A DNA stretch of 64,000 nt from Lotus japonicus (lineage: Eukaryota > Streptophyta > Magnoliopsida > Fabales > Fabaceae): assembly GCF_012489685.1 (NCBI RefSeq), contig NC_080043.1:56504289-56568288 (forward strand). The letters run 5' to 3'. The translations under genes were made by a program, and so were the position numbers. The notes under the pieces were generated by a model. That model was given only the letters and a program-made list of their open reading frames with translations. It was not told the DNA's origin and did no database searches. This document shows positions 12,383-22,959 of this stretch, piece after piece. Within the stretch, counting starts at the first letter, position 1. Each line of letters starts with the position of its first letter.

Positions 12383-13335
12383 GAATCTCTAGGATGCCTC
12401 ATCATCCCATCATTATTAGCAGACACAGCATGCCATCTCATATCCTCAACAGTCTTTGAAGACATAAACAATCTTTGCAATCGAGGTTTAAGAGGAAAGT
12501 AACGAAGTACTTTCCTAGGAACTTTCTTGTGACAATTTTCATCAACAGACACCTGATTCTCACCATTTGTCTCAGGTTCCCTCCATCTAGATCTCTGACA
12601 AACTTTGCATTGTTCCAGGTTTTCATCTGCACCCCAGTACAACATACAATTTCTTGGACATGCATGTATCTTTTCATAGCCCAATCCAAGCTTGGTTATA
12701 GATTTCTTTGCCTCATAGAATGAACTCGGAATCTTAGCATGTTCAAATGCATCATGTAGTAGTTCTAGTATCATTGTCATAGCCTTATCAGTCATCTTAC
12801 ATAGGCATTTGATATGATACAACTTCACTATGAAAGAGAGTTTAGAAAATCGTGTGCACCCTTCATACAATGGTTGTTCCCCATCTTTTGCTAAGTCGTA
12901 AAACTCTCTAGCTTGATGTCCTTGCTGCTCTACATTTGACATTTCTCCTTCACCTTGTGCGAATTCTTCATTTGGTTCATTCACACGGTGTCTGTCAACT
13001 CCAAAAGCTTCATTCAACATGTTCTGGATAGTATTTTCATTGGTCACAATGTTTTGTGCTGAACTTGAAACATTTTCCCTACCAACGTTTTCATTTTCCA
13101 CATGACCAGACTCCCCATGGTAAAACCAGAAGGTGTAATTTTTCGGGAATTGCTTAACAATTAAGTGATCATATACCACATCCTTAATTTGCCACTTTCT
13201 ACATTCACATAGAACACATGGGCATAATATTTTGCCATCAACAGAACTACGTTCAAAAGCAAAATCTAAAAAACTCTTAACCCCTTGCTCATATGCAAGT
13301 GAATTTCGGGGCATCGAAATCCATGACTTATCCAT

Positions 13336-14660
13336 TGCTTTAGTTTCTGTAGTAAGAAATATAACAAAGTTGTAATTTACTACATAGGTCTTGGCTGTAA
13401 AAAAAAAAACAGCAAACTAATATGCAACAAGCATAGCAACTAATAAGTATTAACCGCCAATTAAATGATTCACTAAATCAAAAGCATTCAGTTTCACTTT
13501 GTTAAATTACCAAATCCAAACATGCAACACTAGAAAGCAATTTGGCAGTACAGAAGTTCTGACATCAATAATACAAATGCCCTATACAACTCAACTCAGA
13601 ACAAGGCAACTAGCAAAAGGACATTATAAGACACAAACATACCATAATCAGAGCAAATTAAAGAAGAGAGGAATCAAAAGGAGAAGTGAGGTACCTGAAC
13701 CACAATAGAGAGTGTCACGAACACAGGTCACAAACACAATGAGAAACTTAACACTGAAAAAGCAAAGGATATAATTCAGATTATTTGTGCTTTATCTTTC
13801 CACCAACCAATACAAGCACAACACTTATAAAGATAATAAATAAACACACTAAGCCCAAATAAATAACCAAAGCACTCCAAATTTCCCTTGCTTCCCTATC
13901 TTATACCAACCAAAACACCACACCATGCGCCCTCTCATCTGCAACCAAATTCAACATCAGCTAGCTTAAACCAAATTTACGTCCTTCAACCAAGCCCAAG
14001 GACGCACAACTTATTTACTAGCCAAAAACCACATCGTAATAAGCCAAAACCAGATTAGTTTCGAGGCCTTAAAATCCACCAGCATCCCCTTAAAATTAGG
14101 AAACAAAATCCCACAATCCACGCCATAACCAGCAACCATCACATGCATTGCAGATGCAAAAATTAGAGCTATATGATACATAACTTATAAGCAAGCATAT
14201 CTTTAAATTAAATTGCAAAATCAGAACTGGTTCACCGAACTGCAAAACAATTCACCGAATTAAACATTTAAAGAAAAAATCACTCTGGTCTAGAAGTTTG
14301 GAGGAAGTAACTTCAAACCACTTCTTGACGTGTTTATCTCATCTCCCTCCTCCCCATAATTTGTGATCCTGTTAGACTACCATTATGTCCAATCCATGTA
14401 TAATGGCAAAGATATATAGAATTAATTTTTATTTATTGAGGTAGGTTTGTCTTGTGAATTTTATAAATTGAGAACCAATTTTCCAGTTCAATTCAGTTCG
14501 GCGAACCAGTTTTTCAATTCAGTTCTTGCCAAAACCTAATGTACAAATCAAGATAATCATATGAAAAAAAGAAGCTGATTGTAGTTTATCCAAGAACATA
14601 ACTTGAAAGAAAGCACTATATTAATGAAATCAAAGAAGAGAATAGGAGGGAGGGTTGTAC
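13336..14660. other. CACTA internal region without recognisable gene
   Basis: Lies upstream of the transposase ATG in minus orientation, so it should hold the transposase 5' leader, introns or promoter. AT-rich; no protein similarity is seen on either strand and no TNPA-like frame was recognised. Confidence 0.5.
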
Positions 14661-14671
14661 CTGGCGTCCAA

Positions 14672-15075
14672 ACAATGATGTTGAGTGCGAGAGGGCCACC
14701 ACCAACACCAAATCTGAAAGAGAAAAACGAAAATCAAAGAAGGGAAGGGAAGGGAGGGGAAGGGAAGAAAAGAGAAGAGAAAGAGAGACACGAACCAGAG
14801 CCTGGAAGAGGAACAATGATGTTGAGTGCGAGACAACCACCACCAACACACCAAATCTGAAAGAGAAAACGCAAATCAAAGAAGGGAAGGGAAGGGAGGG
14901 GAAGGGAAGGGAAGAAAAGAGAACAGAAGAGAAAGAGAGGGACGAACCAGAGCCTGGAAGAACGAATCGGAGCTTGGAGTGCGAGACGGCCACCGACTCT
15001 GAAAAGCAAAACCTAAATCAGAGAAGAGGAGAGAAGAGAAGAGAAGAGAAGAGAAGAGAGGAACGAACCTGAGCA
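14672..15075. repeat. Purine-rich tandem repeat, about 141-150 bp units, 3 copies
   Basis: Units start near 14672, 14813 and 14963 and share TTGAGTGCGAG, AATCTGAAAGAGAAAA, a run of GGGAAGGGAAG and GACGAACCAGAGCCTGGAAG. The plus strand is almost pure purine over stretches of 60-80 bases. It sits just inside the right subterminal zone of the CACTA element. Confidence 0.85.
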
Positions 15076-15219
15076 TAGATGAAACGCAGTGAGTCCAGAA
15101 GTTAGAAATTAGGGCTTTGATGGTTTTTGGGATTCAATTGAGAAAACAAGTGAGAGGGAAAGAGAATGAGCGAGAGGGAAAGTGAAAAGCGAGAGGGGGG
15201 AAGCCAAAATTAGGGCATT

Positions 15220-15545
15220 CAGCGGCGGTTGGTAAGAGAAACCGCCGGAGATAAAATTAGGATTGATTTTAAAATAAAAATAAAGCCCCAAACCGCCACT
15301 AAAAGCAAATCAACCGCCGCAACGTAAGGGACAGCTGCGGCGGTTGCTTGATACAACCGCCGCAAAATACACACAATATAAAAAACTGAAATAATAAGCT
15401 GGAAACCGCCGCTGCCTTTTCATCAACCGCCGCAAACATTGAGAAACAGCGTCGGCTTCATAAACCGCCACAATAACCGCCGCAAAATTATATTTAACGG
15501 CGGTTGGCTTATTACCGCCGCAAGATGTCCGCCGCAAATGTCCTG
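15220..15545. repeat. CACTA right subterminal repeats
   Basis: AACCGCCGC / GCGGCGGTT units mirror those at the left end, at 15221 through 15535, in both orientations. They delimit the right transposase-binding zone. Confidence 0.85.
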
Positions 15546-15561
15546 TTTTCTTGTAGTGGGA

Positions 15562-16992
15562 TTTGCAAGGTGAATGACTGAAGGGGCGGTGTTTATTAAA
15601 TCCTGACGAATAAACTAATTTACTAACAATTAACAACTAACATTTGTCTATATAAAAAAATTATCGTCTCCACACACTTTTTTGCCAAAAAATTTTTAGT
15701 TGAGATGTCACCTTCAATATTTTTGTTCAGATACCTTTGGTGTTCCTATAAATCTCATCACAATGTTGAATGAACAATTGTTTTATATTTCAAAATTCTG
15801 GGTGACTTAAAAAAACCAAACATAAGATTATATCAGTTATTGGATTGAGAGATAAACAAGTGTTCAAGAATTTTCGTTAAAACCACTTCCGTTCCATTAA
15901 TCATTATCCTTTTATTGGATATTATTGTATTAAATGTGCCAATGCATGATGCTGAACGAACAATTGTTATATAGTATTTCAAAACTCAAGTGACATAAAA
16001 AATCAATGACATGATGATATCAATTATTGGACTTTTGTTTCATTAATCATTATACAATATGAATTTTCATTGTCCTAAGATTTATACATTTTTGTTTTAC
16101 GCATTTGCTTCACCCAGTATATTTCAAGAGTTGACTCCATTCACCTCCCTTGTCATGTACGTGTAACTTAGAAAACATTGATTTTGTCAAAGTCTAAATG
16201 GAAAAAAGATTGCTCAACAAAAGAAAAACTTAAGCTTATATTCTCAATATGCTGTATTATGAAGACCCTATTGTTTCTTTGACAAAAAAAATTAATGGAA
16301 AAAATATTTGAAAGAGCAACTAATTAAAAATTAAAAGAGATACAATCTTTGGACTTTGTCGTAGTGACAAACAACAAACTCTATGAAGGGGGAGAATTGC
16401 ACAATTAAAATAATGGACATACATTGAAAAATTGTTGAGAAGGTAGCATTGTTTGAGGAAATGGTAAATGGTAGTGTTTGGTGCAAAAACCGTTGATTGT
16501 TCTCTTTGATAAATAAGTACAACGGAATAGGGCATGTTGACAAAAAAAAAAGGCATAACAAATTATTTGTAAACTGTCTATTTTTAGTAAACAGTTAAAA
16601 GGACACTTCATATGTCTAGCTTGTTTCTCAAGTCACAATACATTACCGGTATCTATAAGAAATCTAATTATAGTATACACTTGAAAACACTTTACAACTT
16701 TGTCTTCATATAATTATATTCTGTTATGGTTTAAATGTTCTGTTTCAAGCAGGAATTGAAATAAGCTGCAACCTCTTAATATAGTTATTTCTGGAATTGA
16801 ATATTGTTGGTTCCTACCTGGCTAACTCTAAAATTTAGTTTATTAGTTGTTTATGTTTTGTTGCATAACAACGTTGAAGTATATGATCAAAGAATCTATC
16901 TTCCGTCCTATATCTTTCTCTCCACTGAATTTTGATTCTCATATCCCTCTTCCTTCATTCCTCTCACAGAGAAATTAGCTCTGTGAACAAAA
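15562..16992. other. Intergenic DNA upstream of the CHX gene
   Basis: AT-rich sequence between the CACTA right end and the CHX start codon. No gene is seen on either strand. It contains a diverged direct repeat of about 85 bp at 15763-15846 and 15950-16033, each with GAACAATTGTT, a TTTCAAAA block and ATATCA.TTATTGGA. The CHX promoter should lie near 16850-16990, but no clear TATA box could be fixed. Confidence 0.5.
15763..16033 (+). repeat. Diverged 85-bp direct repeat pair
   Basis: Copy 1 is at 15763-15846 and copy 2 at 15950-16033. Similarity runs through TGAA.GAACAATTGTT, ATTTCAAAA, GTGACTTAAAAAA and ATATCAATTATTGGA. Possibly two remnants of one small transposon; unresolved. Confidence 0.6.
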
Positions 16993-19900
16993 ATGAATAC
17001 AATCATAAATGTAAATCAGAGTTTGTTCTTGACAATTGATAAATTCAATGAAACCTTCTACAATGTTTGTTATGCTTCACCACCCACTATCGTTTCAGAT
17101 GGCTTATGGGTTCAAATTGATTACAGGAAGCCAATGAAGGCTTCACTCCCATTGTTAGAGTTGCAGATGCTTATAATTTTTTGCATCACCCAATTCTTCC
17201 ATTTCTTCCTGAAGCACTTGGATTTCCCTCTATTTGTTCCCCAAGTCATAGTAAGTACTCTTCTGCGTGTTTTTATATCATAACCAAAGCCCAGATAAAA
17301 TTAGATTTTTCTTCTTAACATTGTGAATTAATGTTTCTCATAAAAATGGAGAACAAACCATGCTCAAATTTATAGTAGGAACATAGAAAAAAGTTGAAAC
17401 GACATTTCATCCTTATTTACTACACATCATGGCCTAAAACCATTCCTAGACAATATAACAAAGGTAAAATGAAAGATTCAAGGGTGTGTGTGTTTATGTC
17501 TTTTGACTCTTGGATGAGTGATAGCTACCGCTATACTTTATCCAACAACCACTCTTGAAACTAGAAAATTATGTGTGAAAAAAAAATGGGTGTGCAACAT
17601 ACATAATATGTTTATTATTAAAGCTCCTGCTACGCGGGGGTATAGGTAGGGTCCGGACCCTCTTTGTGATCAAATGTAGGTGACTTGCATTTTTGCAAGA
17701 AGCTGATTCCACAAACGGACTTGTGACTGCAAAGTCAAATAGCAGCAAACTTACCGTTGCGTCGATGCTCGACTTCTTAGTATTTGTTTATATTTATACA
17801 AGTAGTAATTGTTGCTTCTCTTTTTGCATGTAATTTCTGCTATACTACACCATTCCCATCCCTCATAAAGTCATATATGAACCAACCAAGTTTTGGTTTG
17901 GTGGTACTCGAACAAGATTCTCATAAGTGTGAGAACGCAAGTTTGCCACAATATTTGAATGGTTTATTCTTTCCCTCGTAAAGGGACCCAAAAAAATTAA
18001 TATATAGGATGCTCATGAATTAATTCATATTTTGTAAAATATTTGATAAAATTGTACCCATTTGCAGGCTGGCCTACTTCTAGGCCCTTCTATTCAGCTA
18101 GAGGCACTGGACAGATTCAAGAAGTCTGTGTTTCCTTACGGAACCCAAGATACACTTGCAACTATAACATCAATTGGTTATACACTTTTCATCTTCATAA
18201 CTGGTGTGCAAATGGATTTGAGCATGGTAACCAGGACAGGACACAAGGCATGGACCATTGCCATCATTTCTTTGGTTGTACCACTCATTATTTCTGTTCC
18301 AGTTATAGGTTTCTATTTACAGAGCAATTTGGGAGAGTTAATTAAGGACCTTGGTCCTCTAGTGCTATCACAAACTATGATTTCATTTGCAGTCGTTGCT
18401 TCCCTCCTCAATGAACTTAAAATCATAAACTCGGAACTTGGCAGACTGGCACTATCCTCGGTGTTGGTGAGTGACATAGTTGGCACAACTGTTTCATGTG
18501 TTGCCAACGTCTTAGGCGGCACTGGAGGTACAATGAAACAATTTTCTTTGTCGCTGGTGGCATTGATTGCCATGATTATCTTTGTTCTATTTGTTTGCCG
18601 GCCGGCGATGTATTGGATCGTCAAACACACTCGAGAAGGAAGACTTGTGGATGATGGTTACGTCAACATCATCATTATAATGGTCTTTGCTTTAGGCTGG
18701 GTTTCAGCTAAATTGGATCAAGACTTCATGTTAGGAGCATTTGTTTTGGGGTTGGCTGTGCCAGAAGGACCACCATTAGGATCTGCATTGGTTAAGAAGC
18801 TTGAATTATTTGGCCAGTTTTGGTTTTTGCCTACATATGTGACTTGCCTTGTGATGAAAGTAGATTTGTCCGTGAATTTTTCACAAACATCATTCGGGGT
18901 CATTGCTTCCTTCATTACCGTTACCCACATAGTGAAAGTTATAGCATGTGTTGTACCTGCCCTCATGTGCAAGATCCCCTTGAAAGATGCCTTGGCGTTT
19001 GCCCTCATTTTGAACGCCAAAGGGGTAGTGGATATCAGCTTCTTCAGTACCCTATATGACGATTCGGTACCATAACTACTTCCTTCTTCATTTGTTTTTC
19101 AGTAACACATTAATGTTCAAAAACTCATTCAAAAACCACGGTGAAGACAAAATCAAGGTGGACAAAAGCATATTCCATTAGCTTTTTCTTCTGTCCATCA
19201 TGGTTTTGCATTTACCGTGGTTTTCAATCGAGTTTCCATACAAGCACTTTGAGGTCTTTTGGATACGGTCTTATTGGACCTTACCTAAAACAAAAAGCTC
19301 CTAAAAGTGTTCTATAGTTTGTATCCAAATAGGCTCTTAATCTGTTGTACTTGTACTAGTCTTATAACCATTGCGATACAAAACTGCAATATAACATTTC
19401 ATTTACAAAATGCATGCAGGCCATTTCTGCCCAAACTTATGCAGCGTTGATAGTCAGCGTAGTGATCATAGCTTGCATAGTGAAGGGGGGATTGAAATTC
19501 TTGTATGATCCATCAAGAAAATATGCAGGCTACCAGAAACGGAACATCATGAGTTTAAAATCAAACTCAGGGTTAAGAATACTTGCTTGTATTCACAAAC
19601 AACACAACATAAGTGCTCTAACAGATGTTCTTGACATATGTTCTCCAACAACACAACACCCGATCATAGTGGATGTACTGCATCTAATTGAGCTTGTTGG
19701 AAGGACTTGCCCCATCTTAATCTCACACCGCCTTCAGAAATCGCTCTCAATGGGCTCCCACAAGTCTTACTCAGATGATGTGATCCTTGCTTTTGACCAC
19801 TTTGAACATGAAAACTATGGTGCAGCAACTGCACACATCTACACAGCAATTTCTTCACCCACACTGATGCATGACGATGTTTGCCAGCTTGCACTAGACA

Positions 19901-20508
19901 AAGTTGCATCCTTAATTATCGTTCCTTTCCATCAAAGATGGTCCGCTGATGGTGTAATTGAATCTGATGACAAGAACATAAGGTCTTTGAATTTCACACT
20001 CCTAGAAGTGGCTCCTTGCTCAATAGGAATCCTCGTGTACCGTTCTCCATTGCTGAACAACTCATCAGTCCGCTTAGCCATGATCTACATGGGTGGAAAA
20101 GATGACAGAGAAGCTCTGTGTTTAGCTAAAAGAACATTGAGAAACCCAAGGATCAACTTGGTTGTATACCACCTTGCTACCGGGGAACGTATGCAAAACT
20201 TGGAGTATCTTCTAGATAATAAGGCACTGGAAGGAGTTCAGAAATCACACAATGGGATGGAAAATATGAGTTATCATGAAGTGAAAGTGAATGATGGACC
20301 AGGTACTTCTGCTTTTTTAAGAGACATAGTAAATGAGCATGATTTCTTTATAGTTGGGAGAAGACATGAAAATAATCCACAGACATCAGGGCTCACAACT
20401 TGGAGTGAGTTTCAAGAGTTAGGTGTCATTGGTGATTTGCTTGCTTCATCAGATTTTGAGAGCAGAGCAGGTGTTTTGGTGGTGCAACAACAAGGCAAAG
20501 ACACATAG
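16993..20508 (+). CDS. Cation/H+ exchanger, CHX family (3 exons, 781 aa)
   Basis: Predicted CPA2-type monovalent cation/proton antiporter of endomembranes or plasma membrane. Exons: 16993-17250 (86 aa), 18068-19066 (333 aa), 19420-20508 (362 aa plus stop). All junctions are phase 0 with GT donors (GTAAGT at 17251, GTACCA at 19067) and AG acceptors (TTTGCAG, CATGCAG). The spliced length of about 781 aa fits the CHX family (roughly 770-850). The N-terminus has CYASPP before the first membrane segment. VPQVI joins AGLLLGPSIQLEAL across intron 1. The membrane domain includes ALSSVLVSDIVG (Asp near residue 222, the family ion-site position) and DFMLGAFVLGLAVPEGPPLG. After LKFLYDPSRKYAGYQKRN comes the cytosolic C-terminal domain, ending FFIVGRR and AGVLVVQQQGKDT. 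No disruption was seen, so it is probably intact. Subgroup is not assigned. Confidence 0.93.
17617..17780 (-). mobile_element. Au-like tRNA-derived SINE in CHX intron 1
   Basis: On the minus strand the sequence runs from CGACGCAACGGTAAGTTTGC through CTTCTTGCAAAAATGCAAGT and GGGTCCGGACCCT to CGCGTAGCAGGAGCTTTAAT. This order is characteristic of the widespread plant Au SINE family. It is diverged, and its B-box region is damaged. TGTTTAT occurs on both sides (17608-17614 and 17785-17791) as a possible duplication. Confidence 0.65.
19121..19235. mobile_element. Foldback MITE in CHX intron 2
   Basis: AAACTCATTCAAAAACCACGG at the left is matched in inverted orientation by CCGTGGTTTTCAATCGAGTTT at the right. 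The pairing continues inward through GACAAAATCAAGGTGGACA versus TGTCCATCATGGTTTTGC. Roughly 50-bp arms make almost the whole 115 bp a hairpin. No coding capacity; superfamily not assigned. Confidence 0.75.
19251..19336. mobile_element. Tourist-like MITE in CHX intron 2
   Basis: The left end GAGGTCTTTTGGATACGG is an imperfect inverted match of the right end TGTATCCAAATAGGCTC. The ends resemble PIF/Harbinger-type MITE termini. The flanks TTT and TTA are close to a TWA duplication. About 86 bp. Confidence 0.5.
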
Positions 20509-21942
20509 TAGACAAGAGAAGAAAAACAAAATCACAATGTACAACAACATTCTCTCTTTCTCACACACACAATAAAAGAAGCAATGTAGACTCTTTTTAT
20601 GTTATCTTATAGTTAGCTGCACTTTTTTATTTGTAGAATTAACTACACATTTTTATTTTATCTATTTTTTGTTATTCAGATCGGCCTTTCTTTGTGCAAG
20701 ATAAGTCCCTAGTTGAAGTCCAAAACTATTTTACTTACTATAATATAAATTTATTAAAAAATTACTAAAATAGCTTAAATTTTTTCATAAATACCATTTT
20801 CCATAAAATATAAATTAATCATTAAATAGTATTATTTTATTTTATTTTATTTTTGACAACAAAAGAAGGTTTATTTAATATAAAAAGCTACTGGGAACAA
20901 GCCCTCCCAAATGAGAAAAAAGGTTCAAAGTGAAACACCAAGAGCAAAACAAAAAGAGAAAAAACACCTAAAAGTCTAAGGTGAATTCTACCATACCCTC
21001 ATTGTATGGCACACGACTGACGCGATTTGACGTGTATCAATAGGAAACCAACATCTGACAGTATATTTGAATTTTTGTTTCATTTTAAAACATATATCAG
21101 AAAAAGAAGAAACACACACTTAAATGTTATTGGTCCACGTCACTTCTTGTTTCATACCCCAACTAAGTGTTGTGGTATCCTAGCAACACCAAAGTCTAAT
21201 ACAATGCAGTAAAAACATAACTCAAATGTAACAGAACAGGAGAAAAGAAAAAGGAGGAGCAATATGCACTCTAGGACACGCATCAGCACCTCAAGATTGG
21301 AGAAAAAGCCAGCATCAAGTTCTCACCTTCAAATTTGTCAATCTCTCGAAACAAGGTTCAATCTCGACCCAGAAACAACAGCAAACTCCACCTTCTAACT
21401 GCAGCAAAATACGACAATGTAGCAAGGGAGAAAAAAACAACAGAATACTATCATATCCCTGTCTTCCAATTAGAGCGTCAGCAGCACCAATCAGCAAGTG
21501 GAAGAAACCTTCGATCTACAAATCAACTTGAAAATAAAATGAAAACCTCAATTAGTAGATCCAAAATGAAACTTCATCGTTCTCACATCCTACTTCGTTC
21601 TCTCCACTTTAAACCATATGCTTTCTCCTTTTTTGATTACTTTCTTTTTATTAGTTTGAACATGTCTTACATTAGAGCTCACTTCGGTCTATATATTTCT
21701 TGGCCAAACCTAATTTTTGTAGTGTTGTCAAAATGACTAATAACATGTCTGAATTAATGGTAATACCATCCAAACCATTAGGCGGCCTTCATGTGAACGC
21801 TATTAAGTGAGTCGATGTTATTTTGCTCACCTTTAACTAGGACGAGTTGTTCCTTAACTAAGTAATCTCGTCCATCACTATTCACTATGATGCTCGTGTG
21901 GTTGCAATTAGGCCTTTAGGCCGACTAGAGATGCTATGGGGC
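20509..21942. other. CHX 3' flank and intergenic DNA
   Basis: Follows the CHX stop codon. AATAAAA at about 20571 is a likely poly(A) signal. From about 20640 the DNA is AT-rich without a gene. A minus-strand motif TTTGGGAGGGCTTGTTCCCA (about 20895-20915) may be a LINE 3'-end remnant. The rest up to the Tat LTR is unrecognised. Confidence 0.5.
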
Positions 21943-22772
21943 TGTTGGCACAAAAGATTTGGCCCAAAACTCGTCAACACAAGCTTGTCGAAATATGGGC
22001 CCAGGAGGATCAGGAAAAGTATAAGTTAAGCGGATGGCAAATTTCGACGAATGCAACGTTGAAAGTCGTTGCTGTTAAAACGGGCAAATTCAGCACGTGC
22101 GTTTAATTGGCGAGTGTGCCATAGCAGAATCAGTTAGGGATTCTTCCCACGATGGCCACCCACGTGGCAAGCAAGCGGTTAAGAGGCACCACTCCCCCCA
22201 CTACGCATGACGTTTCCGGTGCAAGCAATAGATCGTGGGGGAACCAAGCCCACTAACTCATCTAGCATGAGGAAAAAACCGCCAAGGACACGCGAGACAT
22301 TGGAGCACTATAAATAGAAGAAGATTATGAAGAAGAAAGGGTTCCCAACTCAACTCCCAAAAACTCACTAAAAAGCTCATATGTCCGCATCAAAGAGACT
22401 CAAAGAGCCTAACGTGATCATGAAGGAGTACGTAGCAGAACCAGCCGTTTAAGATTCTTGCATTTAGCGTTTTCAAACTTGTTGTTATGTTCATTTGATC
22501 TCCTGTCGATTTTATCCTGTTTGATGTAATTTCCAGTTTTCGACTTACTTTATGTAATTTCCCTTTTGTTTAATGCCATTCGATTTCCAGTACTTTTAAG
22601 TGTTTGTTTTAGATCGTAAAACCAGCCTTTGGCATTCGATTGTCGAAAAGGTCAAATTCACACACAGTACTTTGGCAAGACGTTTTCCCAAAAGAATCCT
22701 TACTCTTAAAACTCTTAAACTTTTTCCAGTCGAATTTGGAGAATGTTTGTTTACCAAATATCACAGTAAACA
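21943..22772 (+). repeat. Tat element 5' LTR
   Basis: Begins TGTTGGCACAAAAG and ends CACAGTAAACA. It carries a TATA box TATAAATA at 22309-22316. Compared by eye with the 3' LTR there are about 30-35 substitutions plus small indels over 830 bp, so this insertion is clearly older than the Tekay element at 55302. Confidence 0.92.
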
Positions 22773-22959
22773 AATTGCACGCCCCGTGGGACCATTTTTG
22801 TAAACACTAAGTTTTACAGAAGTGTTTTGTGTGTTGTGTTTATTGCATGTTACTTGTTACCTGTTCTTTGCTTGCGTGAGCTACTTTTATGCACTTGAGA
22901 AGTGGTAGAACTGTAAGTATGGTGAGCAATCGAGGCAGAACCTCCCCCGGGGATCCAAT

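Larger units (their letters stand above)
6608..13335 (-). pseudogene. CACTA transposase (TNPD / Transposase_21 family), split
   Basis: Catalyses excision and integration of the CACTA element in the nucleus. The ATG at 13335 opens an N-terminal transposase-associated domain (MDKSWISMPRNSLAYEQGV, with CPCVLCECRKW). The frame runs to RHPRDS, where a solo LTR (8463-12382) is inserted, and resumes at AAWKEF. The core includes LAADGFNPHSVLSASNSIWP and WNDGVDAYDASKREMFKLYA, then HNLDVMHIEKNVCENILFTL, LWPDENGKYPLAIYTM and YRWMYPIE. Later exons carry YLGLLKSYVRNKAQPTGSIA (about 6780-7098) and RDIVRRQLRRTTRSASEIDK (about 6608-6721), with plausible GT-AG junctions. Besides the insertion there is a TGA near 8400 and a frameshift near 7930-7990. 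Recognition of the family is strong; exon limits are approximate. Confidence 0.88.
5437..15558 (-). mobile_element. CACTA (En/Spm) DNA transposon with nested solo LTR
   Basis: The left end reads CACTACACCAAACTG (5437) and the right end is the reverse complement of CACTACAAGAAAACAGG (15558). The 3-bp target duplication GGA is present at 5434-5436 and 15559-15561. Both ends carry dense GCGGCGGTT / AACCGCCGC subterminal motifs. A transposase (TNPD-type) gene is on the minus strand, interrupted by a 3.9-kb solo Tekay LTR. Length is 10,122 bp, about 6.2 kb without the insertion. Not autonomous because the transposase is broken. Confidence 0.93.

Noticed and set aside
14616..15076. Several overlapping minus-strand frames of 66-125 codons rich in Ser/Phe/Pro/Leu
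   Set aside because: They are translations of the purine-rich tandem repeat in the CACTA element and carry no domain; similar frames appear in every phase.
16320..16611. Three short minus-strand frames upstream of CHX
   Set aside because: Overlapping in all frames, AT-driven composition, no similarity to a known domain.
18313..19020. Minus-strand frames of 100-105 codons opposite CHX exon 2
   Set aside because: Shadows of the real exon on the other strand; no start context or domain.
21315..21736. A 133-codon plus-strand frame and an opposite frame between CHX and the Tat element
   Set aside because: Composition is that of AT-rich intergenic DNA; no domain, splice or promoter support.
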